From Candidatus Aerophobota bacterium (GTDB taxonomy: Bacteria; Aerophobota; Aerophobia; Aerophobales; AE-B3A), in the NCBI GenBank assembly GCA_030616535.1, contig JAUWXE010000052.1:1-7495 (forward strand): a stretch of 7,495 nucleotides of DNA. The letters are read 5' to 3'. The notes below the pieces were generated by a model. The model saw nothing but the letters and a program-made list of their open reading frames with translations. It had not been told where the DNA came from and made no database searches. The position numbers and the translations under genes are program-made. Of this stretch, positions 6,181 to 7,495 are shown piece by piece (within the stretch, counting starts at the first letter, position 1; the number at the start of each line of letters is the position of its first letter).

Positions 6181-7466
6181 GGGCTGTAGATCCTGTCTTC
6201 CAAATCTCGCATCACCAGTCCGCTCAAGGGTTTAGGATAGAAGTAGGTACTTTTGGGAGGAAGAATCTTTCCCGCCAGGGATGTCTCCCTTACTTCCTTC
6301 AGGGACAGAGACTTAAGAAAGAAGGCTATCTGGTATTTTCCGGCTCTGATGAGCTCGACTGCTTCAGTTTCATCCTTGATAAAGTCGATTTCTCTTCCTT
6401 TTTCTAATTGGTTTTTCTTTAATATTTTCCTCAACACCGCATCTAAAACGGCAGTATTTATCTTTTCCGCAGGAAATCTCCTCTTATCTTTTAGTTTTAA
6501 AAGGTAGTATTTATTCTCCCCACAATACATGCCAAAAGTAGCGCTATCCTGGGTATTATCTATTCTTTCCAACATTTCTTTTCTTTGTACAGCTTCAGTA
6601 TTTGAATTAAAATTAAGTACCTCTATTTGGAAGAAATCGGGTATCTTGGATCTTAATTTAGACACCTGCTCCGGGGTAAGACCACCTATTACTCTATGTA
6701 CAGGAAGGATAGTGACGGCATCAGTTTCCATATTTAAAAAATAGATTAAGAGAAAATCCTCACTCCTTTCGCTAGAGAGGGATCTTTTCTGCTCGGCATC
6801 TCGAAACTTAAGAGCGGTAAGATAGAGATGGTGACCATCGGCCAGAAAAATCTTTTTGTCTTCCATTCCTCTGCATATCATTCTGATGGTGTCTTTATTG
6901 CTTATTCTGCCCACTGCATGCTTTACTCCCTCAAAATCTTTTAGTTCAAGTATGGCCTCTTTTTCCTCCAGGTATTGATCTATCAAGTGGAGAGAGTCCG
7001 AATAGAGGCAGAATATAGGATTAAAATTAGCCCGGCAGGACTCCAGCAATCTCAAGCGATCCGTTCCCGGTTTAGGAAAGGTCTGTTCATGAGGGAAAAT
7101 TACCCCACTGCCAAATTTTTCCAGCTTCATCAAGGCAAGAAAGCCTTTCCTTCTTCCGCCTCTTTCCTTGAGGGAATACTCTTTTTCATAAACATAAATT
7201 GCCGGATCTTTTTCCTTTTTTAATATTCCATTTGATAGCCATTCTCTAAAAAATTGGTGAGCTCGGGTATATTTATTTTCTTTCTCATTGTCCTGGGGAA
7301 AATCGAGCCCCAGTATTAGCCGGATGACATTGTAGGGGTGCGATTGATAGTACAATTTTTGCTCAAGAGGAGAAATTACATCGTAAGGAGGAGTCATCAC
7401 TTTAGCTAAATCTTCTATCTTTTCTTGGTTATAAATAATGCCTCGGAAGGGCTTAATTGCAGCCAT
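6177..7466 (-). CDS. DUF1015 family protein
   Basis: The 429-residue length and the motifs fit the conserved DUF1015 family, whose biochemical role I do not know. Recognisable parts in order are the start MAAIKPFRGIIYN, VMTPPYDVIS (23-32), HPYNVIRLILG (43-53), GVIFPHEQTFPKPGTDRL (121-138), LADGHHLYLTAL (208-219) and the C-terminal ILPPKSTYFYPKPLSGLV (401-418). No signal peptide or membrane segment is visible, so it is probably cytoplasmic. The usual family motif is ADGHHRYE; here it is ADGHHLYL, with the arginine and glutamate replaced by leucines. The ATG at 7466 has AAGGAG eight bases upstream; a second ATG at 7470 is out of frame. Its stop overlaps the dprA start by four bases, so the two form one transcript. 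The 29 bases to its right are too few to show a promoter or an upstream gene. Confidence 0.9.
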   Translation of the reverse strand: MAAIKPFRGIIYNQEKIEDLAKVMTPPYDVISPLEQKLYYQSHPYNVIRLILGLDFPQDNEKENKYTRAHQFFREWLSNGILKKEKDPAIYVYEKEYSLKERGGRRKGFLALMKLEKFGSGVIFPHEQTFPKPGTDRLRLLESCRANFNPIFCLYSDSLHLIDQYLEEKEAILELKDFEGVKHAVGRISNKDTIRMICRGMEDKKIFLADGHHLYLTALKFRDAEQKRSLSSERSEDFLLIYFLNMETDAVTILPVHRVIGGLTPEQVSKLRSKIPDFFQIEVLNFNSNTEAVQRKEMLERIDNTQDSATFGMYCGENKYYLLKLKDKRRFPAEKINTAVLDAVLRKILKKNQLEKGREIDFIKDETEAVELIRAGKYQIAFFLKSLSLKEVRETSLAGKILPPKSTYFYPKPLSGLVMRDLEDRIYSP

Positions 7467-7474
7467 CCATTATA

Positions 7475-7480
7475 CTCCTT
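7475..7480 (-). promoter_or_regulatory. Ribosome binding site of the DUF1015 gene
   Basis: AAGGAG on the minus strand, eight bases before the ATG at 7466. The closer ATG at 7470 is in another frame and would sit only four bases from the SD, so 7466 is preferred. Confidence 0.65.
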
Positions 7481-7495
7481 TGATGTAAGTATTCA

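Noticed and set aside
6066..6407. Plus-strand open frame of 113 codons across the dprA-DUF1015 junction
   Set aside because: No SD or recognisable domain, and it runs opposite conserved sequence of two well-supported genes.

Overview
The window is a compact block of genes all transcribed on the minus strand, so biological order runs from high to low coordinates: DUF1015 protein (6177-7466), dprA (5089-6180), a small secreted beta-barrel-like protein (4580-5044), topA (2188-4323), xerC (about 1309-2184), hslV (767-1297) and hslU (1-705, cut by the left window edge). No rRNA, tRNA, CRISPR array, insertion sequence or intact mobile element is visible.

The order dprA-topA-xerC-hslV-hslU is a widely conserved bacterial housekeeping neighbourhood. 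The best known version, in Bacillus, is dprA-topA-trmFO-codV-clpQ-clpY. Here trmFO is absent between topA and xerC, and a small signal-peptide protein lies between dprA and topA. That protein looks like an outer-membrane barrel, which suggests a diderm bacterium. Strong Shine-Dalgarno sequences and moderately AT-rich DNA fit an uncultured or deep-branching lineage, but the phylum cannot be fixed from this sequence.

Region by region: DUF1015 and dprA overlap by four bases (ATGA) and are probably translationally coupled. The barrel gene follows dprA after 44 bases with a strong SD and a TTG start. The only sizeable gap (4324-4579) holds a plausible topA promoter on the minus strand, a back-to-back plus-strand promoter-like sequence, and a 33-codon plus-strand ORF that looks like the decayed N-terminus of an AAA ATPase gene. 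From topA leftwards the genes are packed as one operon: topA and xerC abut, xerC and hslV are 11 bases apart, and hslV and hslU are 61 bases apart.

Functionally the block combines DNA topology and recombination (TopA relaxing negative supercoils, XerC resolving chromosome dimers, DprA loading RecA on single-stranded DNA) with the HslUV ATP-dependent protease.

I found no clearly new multi-gene system. The most interesting points are the start of xerC (its N-terminal domain is present, but in frame right after the topA stop with no normal start codon), the ATPase relict, and a DUF1015 protein lacking two residues of a normally conserved motif.
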